The notes under the pieces were generated by a model that was not told the origin of the DNA, did not search any database, and saw nothing but the letters and a program-made list of their open reading frames with translations. Of a stretch of 11,155 nt of DNA, positions 1 to 6,560 are shown piece by piece. Numbering within the stretch: position 1 is the first letter of the stretch; each line of letters starts with the position of its first letter. The DNA is from Flammeovirgaceae bacterium UBA5867 (GTDB lineage Bacteria > Bacteroidota > Bacteroidia > Cytophagales > Cyclobacteriaceae), in NCBI GenBank assembly GCA_002432545.1, contig DJFR01000185.1, positions 3,220 to 14,374 of the forward strand, in the 5' to 3' direction. Position numbers and translations under genes: made by a program.

Positions 1-792
1 GCTAATACAGATAAAGATTTGCTTGGATACAGAGTATTTCGTTCTAATAGCATGAAGGAAGAATTTGTAGAAGTAACAAAGGTTATTCTTAGTAAGCCTT
101 CATTCATCGATACCGTAAATATCAAAGTACTCAATAAGAAGATATACTATTCCGTTGTAGCCGTTGACAAGAACTACAATCCTTCCGAATACACGGCCCC
201 TATACTCCTGATGCGTCCGGATATAATTGCTCCCGCAGCACCGGTATTAACGCGAACCGAAGTTGTAAAAGATACTATTGCCCTGGCATGGATCAATAGC
301 GCCAGCGATGATATTGCCAAATACGAAATGACCAAGATTGAAAAGGATGAAAAGCTTTCGCGGGTGATGCTTTCGTGGTATCCTTCTTCTCCATTAACGA
401 CCTACAAGGATGTGTCCATCACTCCGGGTAAAACATATCAGTACATCATTACTGCATACGATAGTAGCGGTAATAAGAGTTTAACTAAATCACGCGAGGT
501 ATACTTTGAGCCGGGTTTCAGAAAAGCCGTTACCGGTATTGAAGATTCTGTAGATCGACAGAATAAGGAAATTATACTCAAATGGAAAAATGATCAGCCG
601 ATTATTAAATGTATCGTCTATCGTAAAGTCAATGACGGACCGATCAAGATTCTGGCAACACTTGATGGTAATGTAGAGTCGTTTGTCGATAAGATGATTT
701 CACCGAATAACACCTATATCTATAAGATACAACCTATATATAGTAAAGGTGTAAGGGCGTTGATTTCGGAGGAAATGAAGATTATATATTAG
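1..792 (+). CDS. Fibronectin type III repeat protein, 3' part (5' end outside window)
   Basis: The frame is open from the first base, so this is the last 263 residues of a longer protein. Three beta-rich repeats of about 90 residues can be seen, near visible residues 1-68 (incomplete), 69-165 and 166-263. The first two end in the typical fibronectin-III G-strand pattern (YYSVVAVDKNYNPSEYT, then YQYIITAYDSSGNKS); the third is more degenerate (YIYKIQPIYSKG). Their starts carry the P-x-AP-x-L and L-x-W strand patterns. Such repeats usually serve as spacers or binding modules in exported Bacteroidota proteins. No type IX secretion sorting domain follows the last repeat; the protein simply ends after it. 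The signal peptide and any catalytic domain would lie upstream. Its direction matches the ATPase gene that follows, but 190 bp and a hairpin separate them, so it is probably a separate unit. Confidence 0.8.
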   Translation, partial: ANTDKDLLGYRVFRSNSMKEEFVEVTKVILSKPSFIDTVNIKVLNKKIYYSVVAVDKNYNPSEYTAPILLMRPDIIAPAAPVLTRTEVVKDTIALAWINSASDDIAKYEMTKIEKDEKLSRVMLSWYPSSPLTTYKDVSITPGKTYQYIITAYDSSGNKSLTKSREVYFEPGFRKAVTGIEDSVDRQNKEIILKWKNDQPIIKCIVYRKVNDGPIKILATLDGNVESFVDKMISPNNTYIYKIQPIYSKGVRALISEEMKIIY

Positions 793-806
793 GTTGCGTT
801 AGTAAT

Positions 807-846
807 GAGGAAATCCTTACACTTTACAGATAATTGGATTCCCCTC
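807..846 (+). terminator. Imperfect hairpin after the fibronectin-III gene
   Basis: GAGG-A-AATCC (807-816) can pair with GGATT-CC-CCTC (836-846) across a 19-nt loop, 15 bp after the stop codon. The stem has an internal A/CC bulge and no proper T-run follows, so this is a weak or Rho-assisted 3' end rather than a classical intrinsic terminator. Confidence 0.35.
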
Positions 847-883
847 GAGTAAACTGAATTCAAGATATTTAGGTGTTTTTCCT

Positions 884-891
884 TATTTTTG
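884..891 (+). promoter_or_regulatory. Candidate Bacteroidota -7 element upstream of the RloA-like gene
   Basis: TATTTTTG fits the Bacteroidota -7 consensus TAnnTTTG. It lies 91 bp before the start codon of the ATPase gene and 92 bp after the preceding stop. No clear TTG -33 element sits at the usual distance, so the call rests on the -7 match alone. The 13-bp string TTTTGAGATTTTT overlapping it (887-899) is repeated at 949-961. Confidence 0.3.
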
Positions 892-982
892 AGATTTTTT
901 CGCACAAAAGGACTATTTCTTACGTTTTACAACCTATCTTGGAATAGATTTTGAGATTTTTCCTCCAAAATATTTTTTATTT

Positions 983-2185
983 ATGCTTTTAGAATTCACG
1001 GTAGGCAATTTTCTTTCATTTAAAGAAAAGAAAACTCTAAGCCTAGAGGCTACTAATATTAAAGAAAATCCTAACAACGTAATTGTTACAGGTAGGCGTC
1101 AAGTCTTAAGGAGTGCTGTAATTTATGGTGCTAATTCAAGCGGAAAAAGTAATTTGCTAAAGGCAATGAATATTATGGCTACACTTGTAACCAGTTCCGG
1201 CAAGAGTAATTCTACAGATGAAATGCCTGTTATTCCATTTCTTTTAAATACAGAGTCAGAAAATCAGCCAAGTTATTTTGAGGTGCTTTTTATTATAGAC
1301 AATGACCTGTTCAGATATGGCTTTGAAGTGGATAAAAAACATGTGCATCTAGAATGGCTATTCCAAACAAAAGAAGGAAAAAGCGAACAGCCGCTATTCA
1401 TTCGACAGGGTGAATCATTTGAAATTTCCAGTCAATTCAGTGAGGCAAAGGGCGTAGAACAGAAGACCCGACATAATGCGCTATTTATATCGGTTGTTGA
1501 TCAATTTAATGGCGTTATCGCGAAAAGAATTATCGAGTGGTTTGCTGGACAAGTTAATTTCTCGGGACTTCAACACGAGCAAGTCAAGTATGTTTCATCG
1601 TTGTTGATGGAACATAAAAATTTGAATAATTGGATTAAAAATTTTCTGATTCCTCTCGACCTTGGCTTTACAGATTTTGGATTTGATGAAAAAGAAAAGC
1701 GAGTTGTAACGTATCATAGGAGATTTGATAACGCAGGAAACGTTGTTGATGATAGGTATCAATTTGATTTAATGACCCAAGAATCTGCAGGAACGAATAA
1801 ACTGTATGATATGGCCGGCCGTCTAAGTTTAGGATTAAACCTTGGAGGCGTAACCATCATTGATGAGCTCGACGCAAAACTTCATCCACTTCTTACAATG
1901 GCGATTGTAAATTTATTCAATTCTCCAACGCATAACAGACAAAATGGTCAACTCATTTTTGCAACGCACGACACCAATCTGCTAAGCAACAATTGCTTTC
2001 GAAGAGATCAAATTTATTTCACTGAAAAAACAAAGCATGAATCAACAGATTTATATTCTCTAGTAGAATACCGTGAACCTGATGGCTCCAAAATTAGAAA
2101 TGATCGATCATTTGAAAAGGACTATATTTCTGGTAGATATAGAGCGATACCGTTCATGGGTGACTTCTCTAAGCTAATTCAATAG
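983..2185 (+). CDS. RloA/AbiLi-like AAA (ABC-type) ATPase, anti-phage component
   Basis: A 400-residue ATPase of the AAA_15/AAA_21 group, which resembles OLD, RloA, AbiLi and PARIS AriA ATPases. The N-terminal strand pattern LLEFTVGNFLSFKEK is the typical start of this group. Walker A is GANSSGKSN at residues 49-57. A signature-like ESAGT lies at 267-271, Walker B plus catalytic glutamate is VTIIDELD at 290-297, a D-loop-like AKLHP follows, and the H-loop is FATHD at 326-330. All the residues needed for ATP hydrolysis are therefore present. The next gene starts 4 bp after the stop and encodes an RloB-type protein, which sets the family assignment. In characterised relatives the ATPase detects an infection signal and controls a Toprim-like effector; that role is inferred here. 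Expected to be cytosolic. Length is normal for the family and no damage is visible. Confidence 0.88.
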   Translation: MLLEFTVGNFLSFKEKKTLSLEATNIKENPNNVIVTGRRQVLRSAVIYGANSSGKSNLLKAMNIMATLVTSSGKSNSTDEMPVIPFLLNTESENQPSYFEVLFIIDNDLFRYGFEVDKKHVHLEWLFQTKEGKSEQPLFIRQGESFEISSQFSEAKGVEQKTRHNALFISVVDQFNGVIAKRIIEWFAGQVNFSGLQHEQVKYVSSLLMEHKNLNNWIKNFLIPLDLGFTDFGFDEKEKRVVTYHRRFDNAGNVVDDRYQFDLMTQESAGTNKLYDMAGRLSLGLNLGGVTIIDELDAKLHPLLTMAIVNLFNSPTHNRQNGQLIFATHDTNLLSNNCFRRDQIYFTEKTKHESTDLYSLVEYREPDGSKIRNDRSFEKDYISGRYRAIPFMGDFSKLIQ

Positions 2186-2189
2186 AGGA

Positions 2190-2885
2190 ATGGCTAGAGT
2201 AACAAAAATTGATAACGCGATAAAAAAGCGACTTGAGCGAAGTGAAGGGAGAAAACGGGCAGTAGACGTCCGTGAAAAGGTAGCTTACTTCTTGATTATT
2301 TGTGAGGGTAGTAAGACTGAGCCTAATTATTTTCTTGAACTTGAAAAAGATTTACCAAAAGGGATTGTCAAAATAGAAATTGAGGGATCGGGCCTGAATA
2401 CTATCTCATTAGTTGATCATGCCATTAAGGCACGAGATACATCTATCCGTAAGTATGATCGAATATGGGTAATTTTTGACAAGGATGATTTTCCTGATGA
2501 AAATTTCAATACAGCGATTTATAAGGCATTAGGCAACGGAATCAGTTGTGCTTGGTCCAATGAAGCTTTCGAGCTATGGTTTTTACTTCATTTCCAATAT
2601 ATAAATGTTGGAATGGGAAGGGAACAATACAAAGAATTTTTAGAGAATGAAGTACGAAAGGCCTCTAAAAACCCTAACTACACGTATACAAAAAATAGTA
2701 CTGACACATATTCTGTTTTAAAGCAATACGGTAATCAGGCACAAGCTATTAAGTGGGCATCTAAGTTGTTATCAAATTATTCTAACGAAAAATATGCAAC
2801 ACACAATCCCTGCACGCTGGTTCACATTGTTATCGATGAATTAATGAACCCCCATAAAGTATTACAGAATTTACATGAAGATTAG
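2190..2885 (+). CDS. RloB/AbiLii-like Toprim-fold effector
   Basis: A 231-residue protein with the RloB signature. The basic N-terminal segment (residues 11-30) is followed by FLIICEGSKTEPNYF at 34-48, where E39 is the Toprim glutamate. WVIFDKDDF at 93-101 supplies the D97-x-D99 pair, and SNEAFELWFLLHF at 123-135 is the second RloB hallmark. These match the acidic residues expected to bind metal in a Toprim-like nuclease fold. RloB was first noted beside type I restriction loci, and AbiLii of lactococcal abortive infection belongs to the same group as I recall it. Translation is coupled to the ATPase: stop and start are 4 bp apart, and AGAGGA directly precedes the ATG, one of the few clear Shine-Dalgarno sequences in this window. 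It is likely the toxic arm of the pair, with an RNA or DNA target that cannot be read from sequence. The C-terminus (about 170-231) has no motif I recognise. Confidence 0.85.
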   Translation: MARVTKIDNAIKKRLERSEGRKRAVDVREKVAYFLIICEGSKTEPNYFLELEKDLPKGIVKIEIEGSGLNTISLVDHAIKARDTSIRKYDRIWVIFDKDDFPDENFNTAIYKALGNGISCAWSNEAFELWFLLHFQYINVGMGREQYKEFLENEVRKASKNPNYTYTKNSTDTYSVLKQYGNQAQAIKWASKLLSNYSNEKYATHNPCTLVHIVIDELMNPHKVLQNLHED

Positions 2886-2911
2886 TTGCCATCACTACCG
2901 GACATTCCCAT

Positions 2912-3316
2912 TTATTTCTTTTCCTTTTCAAGAATAGAAACCAACCTTTCATTCAGTGAGATAACACTCTCCAATAGTTTCAACATTATCTTCGTTTGCT
3001 CTTCATTGGTAGTATGCAGTTGGCTGGAGTTCATAGAATTGCTTGAGATCACAACCGAATTGGGTGAGTTTGCATTATCGATAAAATTACTTGGATGAAT
3101 AGAGAGCAGAGTAACCGGGTCAACATTCAGTTCACCAGCTATCTGTTTTACTAGATCCACAGTTATCGATGTTTCTCCTCGCTCGTAGCGTGTATATGAA
3201 GACTCTGATATTCCCAACCTTTCAGCTATATCAGAAGCCTTAAAGCCTCGGATCTTTCTATACATTGAAATATTACCACCTATAGCTCTGTTATCTAAAA
3301 TTTTTTCCTGTTCCAT
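2912..3316 (-). CDS. XRE-family helix-turn-helix regulator with C-terminal coiled coil
   Basis: A 134-residue protein. Residues 14-70 form a classic Cro/C1-type HTH: NISMYRKIRGFKASDIAERL, then recognition helix GISESSYTRYERGET, then the LVKQIAGELNVDPVTLL closing helices. A polar, low-complexity linker at 75-104 leads to a leucine-rich helix at 106-133 that probably makes a dimerising coiled coil, an arrangement common in Bacteroidota XRE proteins. It is convergent with the RloB-like gene, with 26 bp between the two stops, and divergent from the winged-helix gene at 3424. Two near-identical 11-bp boxes lie just upstream of its start and suggest autoregulation. Whether it also controls the defence cassette is open: it does not face that promoter, although proximity makes it a candidate. 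Confidence 0.85.
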   Translation of the reverse strand: MEQEKILDNRAIGGNISMYRKIRGFKASDIAERLGISESSYTRYERGETSITVDLVKQIAGELNVDPVTLLSIHPSNFIDNANSPNSVVISSNSMNSSQLHTTNEEQTKIMLKLLESVISLNERLVSILEKEKK

Positions 3317-3319
3317 ATC

Positions 3320-3350
3320 GGGTTAAAAACTTATGTGACGGGTATAAAAC
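3320..3350. promoter_or_regulatory. Tandem GGGTWWAAAAC boxes, candidate XRE operator
   Basis: GGGTTAAAAAC (3320-3330) and GGGTATAAAAC (3340-3350) match at 9 of 11 positions and are spaced exactly 20 bp apart, about two helical turns. They begin 4 bp upstream of the XRE start codon in the 107-bp divergent spacer to the gene at 3424. This is a plausible autoregulatory site; it is unproven. Confidence 0.35.
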
Positions 3351-3423
3351 TAATCAAAAAAGCCATTTTGAAGACCACTCTCGGGTAATTTGCTGGCAGG
3401 TTAAATCAAAATTTTCTAATTGT

Positions 3424-3822
3424 ATGTCAGCAACTACCATTGAAAAGCCCTCTCTACTGCGATCGATTAAGAAAGCTACAAAACTTTCTCTCAACCATAC
3501 GGAGAAGCAAGCTATGGGCAAGCAACCTGAACGAGACTACTCGAAGATTTTGGAGTTTTATAAAATCAAACCCACAGAGGTACGGATCGCTGTCTTAAAG
3601 ACAATCTATTCAGCCTGGGTGGAGTTTGATGTAAACGAAATCACCAACCTTTTAAAATCTAGCCACCAGAAGATCAACAGCAATTCTGTTATGTCGGTAC
3701 TGCGTTTATTCCGGAGCCGGGGCTTGCTACTTAGAGTTCAAAAGACCGATCAGAAAGATAAAGCTGGGAGACCTGCTGTAAAGTTCCTGTTAAACGGTGA
3801 TCATATACTTACTATTTTGTAG
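3424..3822 (+). CDS. Small winged-helix-like protein of unknown function
   Basis: A 132-residue basic protein that I do not recognise by name. Residues about 38-125 read like a winged helix: helix FYKIKPTEVRIAVLKTIYS (45-63), helix FDVNEITNLLKSS (68-80), a recognition-helix-like SNSVMSVLRLFRSRGLLLRV (86-105), then a wing with AGRPAVKFLLN (114-124). The spacing is reminiscent of the Fur-type N-terminal DNA-binding domain (T-x2-R-x3-L ... S-x-V-x2-x-L-x3-G-L), but the metal-binding dimerisation half is absent. The first 37 residues are basic and probably disordered. It is divergent from the XRE gene across 107 bp, so the two may share control. DNA binding is inferred from the fold pattern only. 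Confidence 0.65.
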   Translation: MSATTIEKPSLLRSIKKATKLSLNHTEKQAMGKQPERDYSKILEFYKIKPTEVRIAVLKTIYSAWVEFDVNEITNLLKSSHQKINSNSVMSVLRLFRSRGLLLRVQKTDQKDKAGRPAVKFLLNGDHILTIL

Positions 3823-3885
3823 CCTCACACTGTCGCAATTTCGTGATCGTATAGTCTCGTACTTGTATAGGTTCGTAATACTTCC

Positions 3886-4275
3886 TCAGCGCTCCATCAG
3901 GTGCATGAACATCATGCGTTCCTCCAGTTCATACTCTTCTCGGTCGAGTCTTTTTAATCTTTCTGAGTTTTGCCTGATAGCGGCCATACATGCGTTTTCC
4001 AAACTGTCGACTTTCATCTGTTTTTTCACCAGTTGATTTCGAAGAGTTTGAATTATTAGTGCGTTACTGATACTATCCATTTTGATTTTTACATCGCGCC
4101 TGTAAAATCCTGTCATCATTCGGCTCTCGTGATCGATGATTGTTGGTCGTCCCGCCACCATATATCTATAGCACAGTATGCCGGTAATAATCCAGAATAC
4201 AGAGCAGCAAATCGCTGTAATAAAGATAGCCCTAGAATTTCTATCCAGAGCGTTAATAATATCCTGTTTATTCAT
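3886..4275 (-). CDS. One-TM protein with C-terminal coiled coil, unknown function
   Basis: A 129-residue protein with one hydrophobic segment at about residues 15-37 (RAIFITAICCSVFWIITGI) after a short N-terminus. A long charged helical region follows (about 62-125) with heptad-like spacing, including SLENACMAAIRQNSERLKRL and REEYELEERM. This gives a membrane-anchored coiled coil, probably oligomeric. I recognise no family. It lies in the same direction as, and downstream of, the lipoprotein/7-TM pair, but a hairpin at 4338-4369 stands in the 147-bp gap, so it is probably expressed separately. It is convergent with the gene ending at 3822. The start follows an A/T-rich leader without a Shine-Dalgarno sequence, as is usual in Bacteroidota. 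Confidence 0.68.
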   Translation of the reverse strand: MNKQDIINALDRNSRAIFITAICCSVFWIITGILCYRYMVAGRPTIIDHESRMMTGFYRRDVKIKMDSISNALIIQTLRNQLVKKQMKVDSLENACMAAIRQNSERLKRLDREEYELEERMMFMHLMER

Positions 4276-4337
4276 AAAAAGGTTAGGATTGTAATTTTTA
4301 ACGGAGGGTATATTTCGGAAAGTATTTCAATGAAAGA

Positions 4338-4369
4338 AGCCGGTAGCTTCCTAGATAGGACTACCGGCT
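4338..4369 (-). terminator. Strong hairpin downstream of the minus-strand 7-TM gene
   Basis: AGCCGGTAG (4338-4346) pairs perfectly with CTACCGGCT (4361-4369). Inside the loop TCCTA (4349-4353) and TAGGA (4356-4360) can pair further, making one long stem. It lies 53 bp beyond the stop of the 7-TM gene read leftwards. The minus-strand sequence after it (CTTCTTTC) is only moderately T-rich. It most likely ends the lipoprotein/7-TM transcript. Confidence 0.55.
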
Positions 4370-4422
4370 ATCTTACTAAAATCCACCAGAATACATCAGT
4401 AGAATATCTCTGAATATATATA

Positions 4423-5070
4423 CTATTCTTTGCCAGCATGATAGATGCCGATTGCCAGCAAAATATTTTTGATGATGTTATTCACGTTGTGAAAAATCCA
4501 AACGACCAGTATTTCATTGTCCTTTAAGTTCTCAAAAATGTAGGTACTGAAAATAAAGATGAAAAGATTCATCCCGTAGTAATACATAATGGCAGAGTTA
4601 ATCCAGAAAAATGGAAACTTAGTCAGATCGGAAGCTGGCGAAGTATGCAGCAGATGATCAAAGTATATAAGCGAGTATCCGAATGCCAGAACGCTACAGA
4701 GCGTGATTACATAGCTTTGAACCCCGGTTATACTTTGCTGCGTGAGACTATCCCAAGCAGAAAAACAAACAGTCAATCCTATAAATATATAGATGGCTGT
4801 TCTGCCACCGGTAAGCAGTCGTGCATAGAGCAGACTTAAAATAACAAAGCTTGCCAGGAAGTACAGGTTGTTAATGACCAGATTCGATATTTCGTTCTTG
4901 ATCAAAATATATCCTATTACATCAGCAATAACACTTACTATCAATAGTACGGTGACAATTTGAAATTGTCTTGAACGCAAAACATGCTTCCTTCTGAAAA
5001 GGAAAAGAAAGGGCACAACTATAGAGAAGTACGATATATAGAGTAGCGCCTTGAAAATTAGAAGCTGCAT
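4423..5070 (-). CDS. 7-TM membrane protein (module A), paralogue of the 7092-7754 product
   Basis: A 215-residue, highly hydrophobic protein with seven predicted helices near residues 9-26, 36-56, 67-83, 93-110, 117-139, 153-175 and 187-211. No soluble domain is present. It is clearly related to the 7-TM protein at 7092-7754. Shared features are an AD pair in helix 2 (D50), FW at 155-156, the Y-x-G-x-N-L-F pattern in helix 6 (G166, N168), and W-x2-HN-x2-N-x2-KN in helix 7 (W191, H194, N195, N198, K201, N202). Polar residues at fixed positions inside a helix suggest a functional site, not just an anchor. It starts 8 bp after the lipoprotein stop, so both are almost certainly one transcript and probably one complex. 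I have a general memory of similar proteins near Bacteroidota signalling genes, but no kinase lies here. Function unknown. Confidence 0.8.
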   Translation of the reverse strand: MQLLIFKALLYISYFSIVVPFLFLFRRKHVLRSRQFQIVTVLLIVSVIADVIGYILIKNEISNLVINNLYFLASFVILSLLYARLLTGGRTAIYIFIGLTVCFSAWDSLTQQSITGVQSYVITLCSVLAFGYSLIYFDHLLHTSPASDLTKFPFFWINSAIMYYYGMNLFIFIFSTYIFENLKDNEILVVWIFHNVNNIIKNILLAIGIYHAGKE

Positions 5071-5078
5071 ATCTATTG

Positions 5079-5762
5079 TTACTTAGGGCAAGCAGGTGGG
5101 CAGGCCGCTGATGCGTCCTCAAATTTAGATTGTGCTGATACTTTCCCTGAAGGACTGGCGGGCGTTGCTACCGCCAGTAACAATTGCGGGTTATTGTTAT
5201 CATCGAGTGCATAGGTAATAACGACATCGGCATTTCCGTTCGCCCATAAGCGTTGAAAAGTGTTCTGCCCAAAGAAGTGAGACTGAACCGGGCCGGTATA
5301 ATTAGAAATCCAGCACTTTGCAGTCTTCCATGAAATATCACCATTCTGTGTATATACCATCCTGGATGAAATTATCTTACCATCGCTGTCAACACCCATC
5401 GGCAGTACGTGGAGTTTTTTTTGAAAGTCCTGCGCATACGCAAGGCTTATGCCTACACATTTCTTATTGCTTAAAATCTTATTTAGGGCGTCAGCTTTGA
5501 TACTATAGGTTTTAGACTGGCTTGCATAGTCCTTTGTATAGTTATCGATCCAGCGTTCGCCAGTGGTGTATTCTATAGGCGCACCTACGGCAACATTGAA
5601 AGGACTGGAACTGCTGCCGGTGCGGGCAGTGCTGTTTGACGCTTCAGTATTGGCTACTGTACGTTGCGAGCTTTCCACTGGAATTACTTGGTCGCTGCAC
5701 GAATATGCCACAGCAACAGCTATGGCAAGGGCAGCCTTTTTCAGGATTGATTTAGGTAGCAT
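5079..5762 (-). CDS. Lipoprotein with two copies of an undescribed domain and a CPPxCP tail
   Basis: A 227-residue exported lipoprotein. I chose the ATG at 5760-5762 because it gives a proper signal: KK at 8-9, a hydrophobic core at 10-19, and a lipobox-like AYSC with C22 as the acylated residue. The open frame continues upstream but would bury this signal. A Ser/Thr-rich tether (about 23-55) leads to two related domains. Copy A (59-130) has VG-x-PI, WI (71-72), KCVG (101-104), YA (109-110) and D-x-DG (125-128). Copy B (about 140-190) has WI (151-152), HFFG (162-165) and YALDD-x3-PQLLL. The end carries DAS-x2-CPPACP (216-226). The 114-residue product of 6702-7046 has the same domain once. It is the first gene of a pair with a 7-TM protein. 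I know no described family; a ligand-binding or redox role is possible from the paired cysteines. Confidence 0.8.
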   Translation of the reverse strand: MLPKSILKKAALAIAVAVAYSCSDQVIPVESSQRTVANTEASNSTARTGSSSSPFNVAVGAPIEYTTGERWIDNYTKDYASQSKTYSIKADALNKILSNKKCVGISLAYAQDFQKKLHVLPMGVDSDGKIISSRMVYTQNGDISWKTAKCWISNYTGPVQSHFFGQNTFQRLWANGNADVVITYALDDNNNPQLLLAVATPASPSGKVSAQSKFEDASAACPPACPK

Positions 5763-5786
5763 AAAATTGGTTTGGTTAGTTAATTG

Positions 5787-5837
5787 ATAATATATACTCT
5801 TCGCTTCCAACGTTTTACTTTTACAAGTATATATTAT
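5787..5837. repeat. 12-bp perfect inverted repeat in the lipoprotein leader
   Basis: ATAATATATACT (5787-5798) and AGTATATATTAT (5826-5837) are exact reverse complements separated by 27 bp. The inner copy, read on the minus strand, gives AGTATATA ending 28 bp before the lipoprotein ATG. The same AGTATATA lies 35 bp before the ATG of the 114-residue gene. It may be an operator pair or promoter element; high AT content raises the chance of coincidence. Confidence 0.45.
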
Positions 5838-5846
5838 TCTTATATG

Positions 5847-5854
5847 CAAAAATA
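5847..5854 (-). promoter_or_regulatory. Candidate -7 element for the lipoprotein/7-TM operon
   Basis: Read on the minus strand this is TATTTTTG, a match to TAnnTTTG, about 85 bp upstream of the lipoprotein start. No TTG is found at the expected -33 distance. It is overlapped at its upstream edge by the 5852-5875 palindrome, an arrangement that would suit repressor control. Confidence 0.3.
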
Positions 5855-5875
5855 CACCGGATAAATCCGGTATAT
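5852..5875. promoter_or_regulatory. 24-bp near-perfect palindrome, candidate operator
   Basis: ACCGGAT-AA-ATCCGGT (5856-5871) is an exact inverted repeat with a 2-bp centre. After one mismatch (C5855/A5872) it is extended by ATA/TAT on each side. The 2-bp centre is too short for an RNA hairpin loop without opening pairs, and it lies between divergent genes, so a protein-binding site is likelier than a terminator. Confidence 0.45.
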
Positions 5876-6108
5876 ATAATTTAAATTCGAACGAGACTAT
5901 ATAAAGCGTATGGTTGCGTAAAATGAATACCGCCAAATGAAGTATGTACCAGATGACACTTTCATAAGGCAAAAAAATATGTCAATTTATTTTTTTGCTT
6001 CTCATACTATAGCTTGATTGCGGTGGTGAAAGCGATCAGCCTTCATGATTGACTTAACTTTAATTACGGGTCAAATTATTCATCTTGCCTTACTAACAAA
6101 TTACTTCA

Positions 6109-6390
6109 ATGAATACAGCAAAGAGCGCACTCAAAGTCATGGCTAAAACCCTGATAGAAGAAGGAATAAATATCAGGTTGGTGATTACCTATTTAGAGGA
6201 AGTGCTTGATCAACCATTCAATGAAGATGATCTCTTTGAAAGGATCAAGCGCGATGAGACACTTAGGTTCTTAAACCATCTTAAAGAAATTGAACGCGAA
6301 TTTCCCTGGGCAATTATTACCCCGGAAACCTCCGTGAACTTCCAGATAACCCTGACTAATGTAAAGAAACTAATCAGTCTGTTAGGTTAA
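6109..6390 (+). CDS. 93-residue protein of unknown function
   Basis: A small, probably cytosolic, mostly helical protein that I cannot assign. The N-terminal half (about 1-60) is amphipathic helix with many Glu/Lys/Leu residues: ALKVMAKTLIEEGINIRLVI, then YLEEVLDQPFNEDDLFERIK. The end contains PWAIITPETSVNFQITLTNV, which reads like a short beta strand or hairpin before a last helix. There is no signal peptide, membrane segment or cysteine. It sits between the two divergent paralogous modules and has its own terminator, so it is likely a single-gene unit. The balanced amino-acid composition and the hairpin just after the stop support it as a real gene. Any link to the flanking modules is positional only. 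Confidence 0.65.
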   Translation: MNTAKSALKVMAKTLIEEGINIRLVITYLEEVLDQPFNEDDLFERIKRDETLRFLNHLKEIEREFPWAIITPETSVNFQITLTNVKKLISLLG

Positions 6391-6411
6391 TATATATCAA
6401 TCACGCATGAC

Positions 6412-6435
6412 AACCTCCGTAGATATACGGAGGTT
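6412..6435 (+). terminator. Rho-independent terminator of the 93-residue gene
   Basis: AACCTCCGT (6412-6420) and ACGGAGGTT (6427-6435) form a perfect 9-bp stem with the 6-nt loop AGATAT, followed by a T-rich stretch (ATATTCCTTTTG). It starts 22 bp after the stop codon at 6390. Confidence 0.75.
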
Positions 6436-6560
6436 ATATTCCTTTTGTTAGCTCCATTTTTCTGTAAAAATCATAGCGTGATGTAAGAACTATAGATTTA
6501 CACCATTTTTTAATAATCTAAATATAGTATATGTGTAATCGCAACCGCTTGCATTGTTTA

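Larger units (their letters stand above)
5763..6108. other. 346-bp divergent intergenic region between the lipoprotein and the 93-residue gene
   Basis: This region must hold the promoters of the leftward lipoprotein/7-TM pair and the rightward 93-residue gene. Nearest the lipoprotein it has a perfect 12-bp inverted repeat (5787-5798 with 5826-5837), then a minus-strand TATTTTTG (5854 to 5847), then a palindrome at 5852-5875. The part from about 5905 to 6108 is AT-rich with T- and A-runs (5971-5996), and I see no further structure or credible small gene in it. Confidence 0.6.

Noticed and set aside
2886..3098. Rightward ORF of 70 codons after the RloB-like gene
   Set aside because: It is antisense to the well-supported XRE gene and its product shows no coherent protein pattern.
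3797..4036. Rightward ORF of 79 codons overlapping the end of the winged-helix gene
   Set aside because: It lies mostly antisense to the one-TM coiled-coil gene; its Ser/Arg-rich composition is that of an antisense shadow.
3850..5901. TATAGTCTCGT (3850-3860) and ACGAGACTATA (5891-5901), an 11-bp inverted match flanking the minus-strand genes
   Set aside because: An 11-bp match on either strand is expected many times by chance in 11 kb, and the flanks do not extend it. No mobile-element gene lies between the two.
5079..5972. A longer lipoprotein starting near 5972 (297 residues)
   Set aside because: The extra N-terminus would read through the AT-rich promoter region and place the signal peptide and lipobox cysteine far inside the protein. 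The ATG at 5760-5762 fits a lipoprotein signal exactly.
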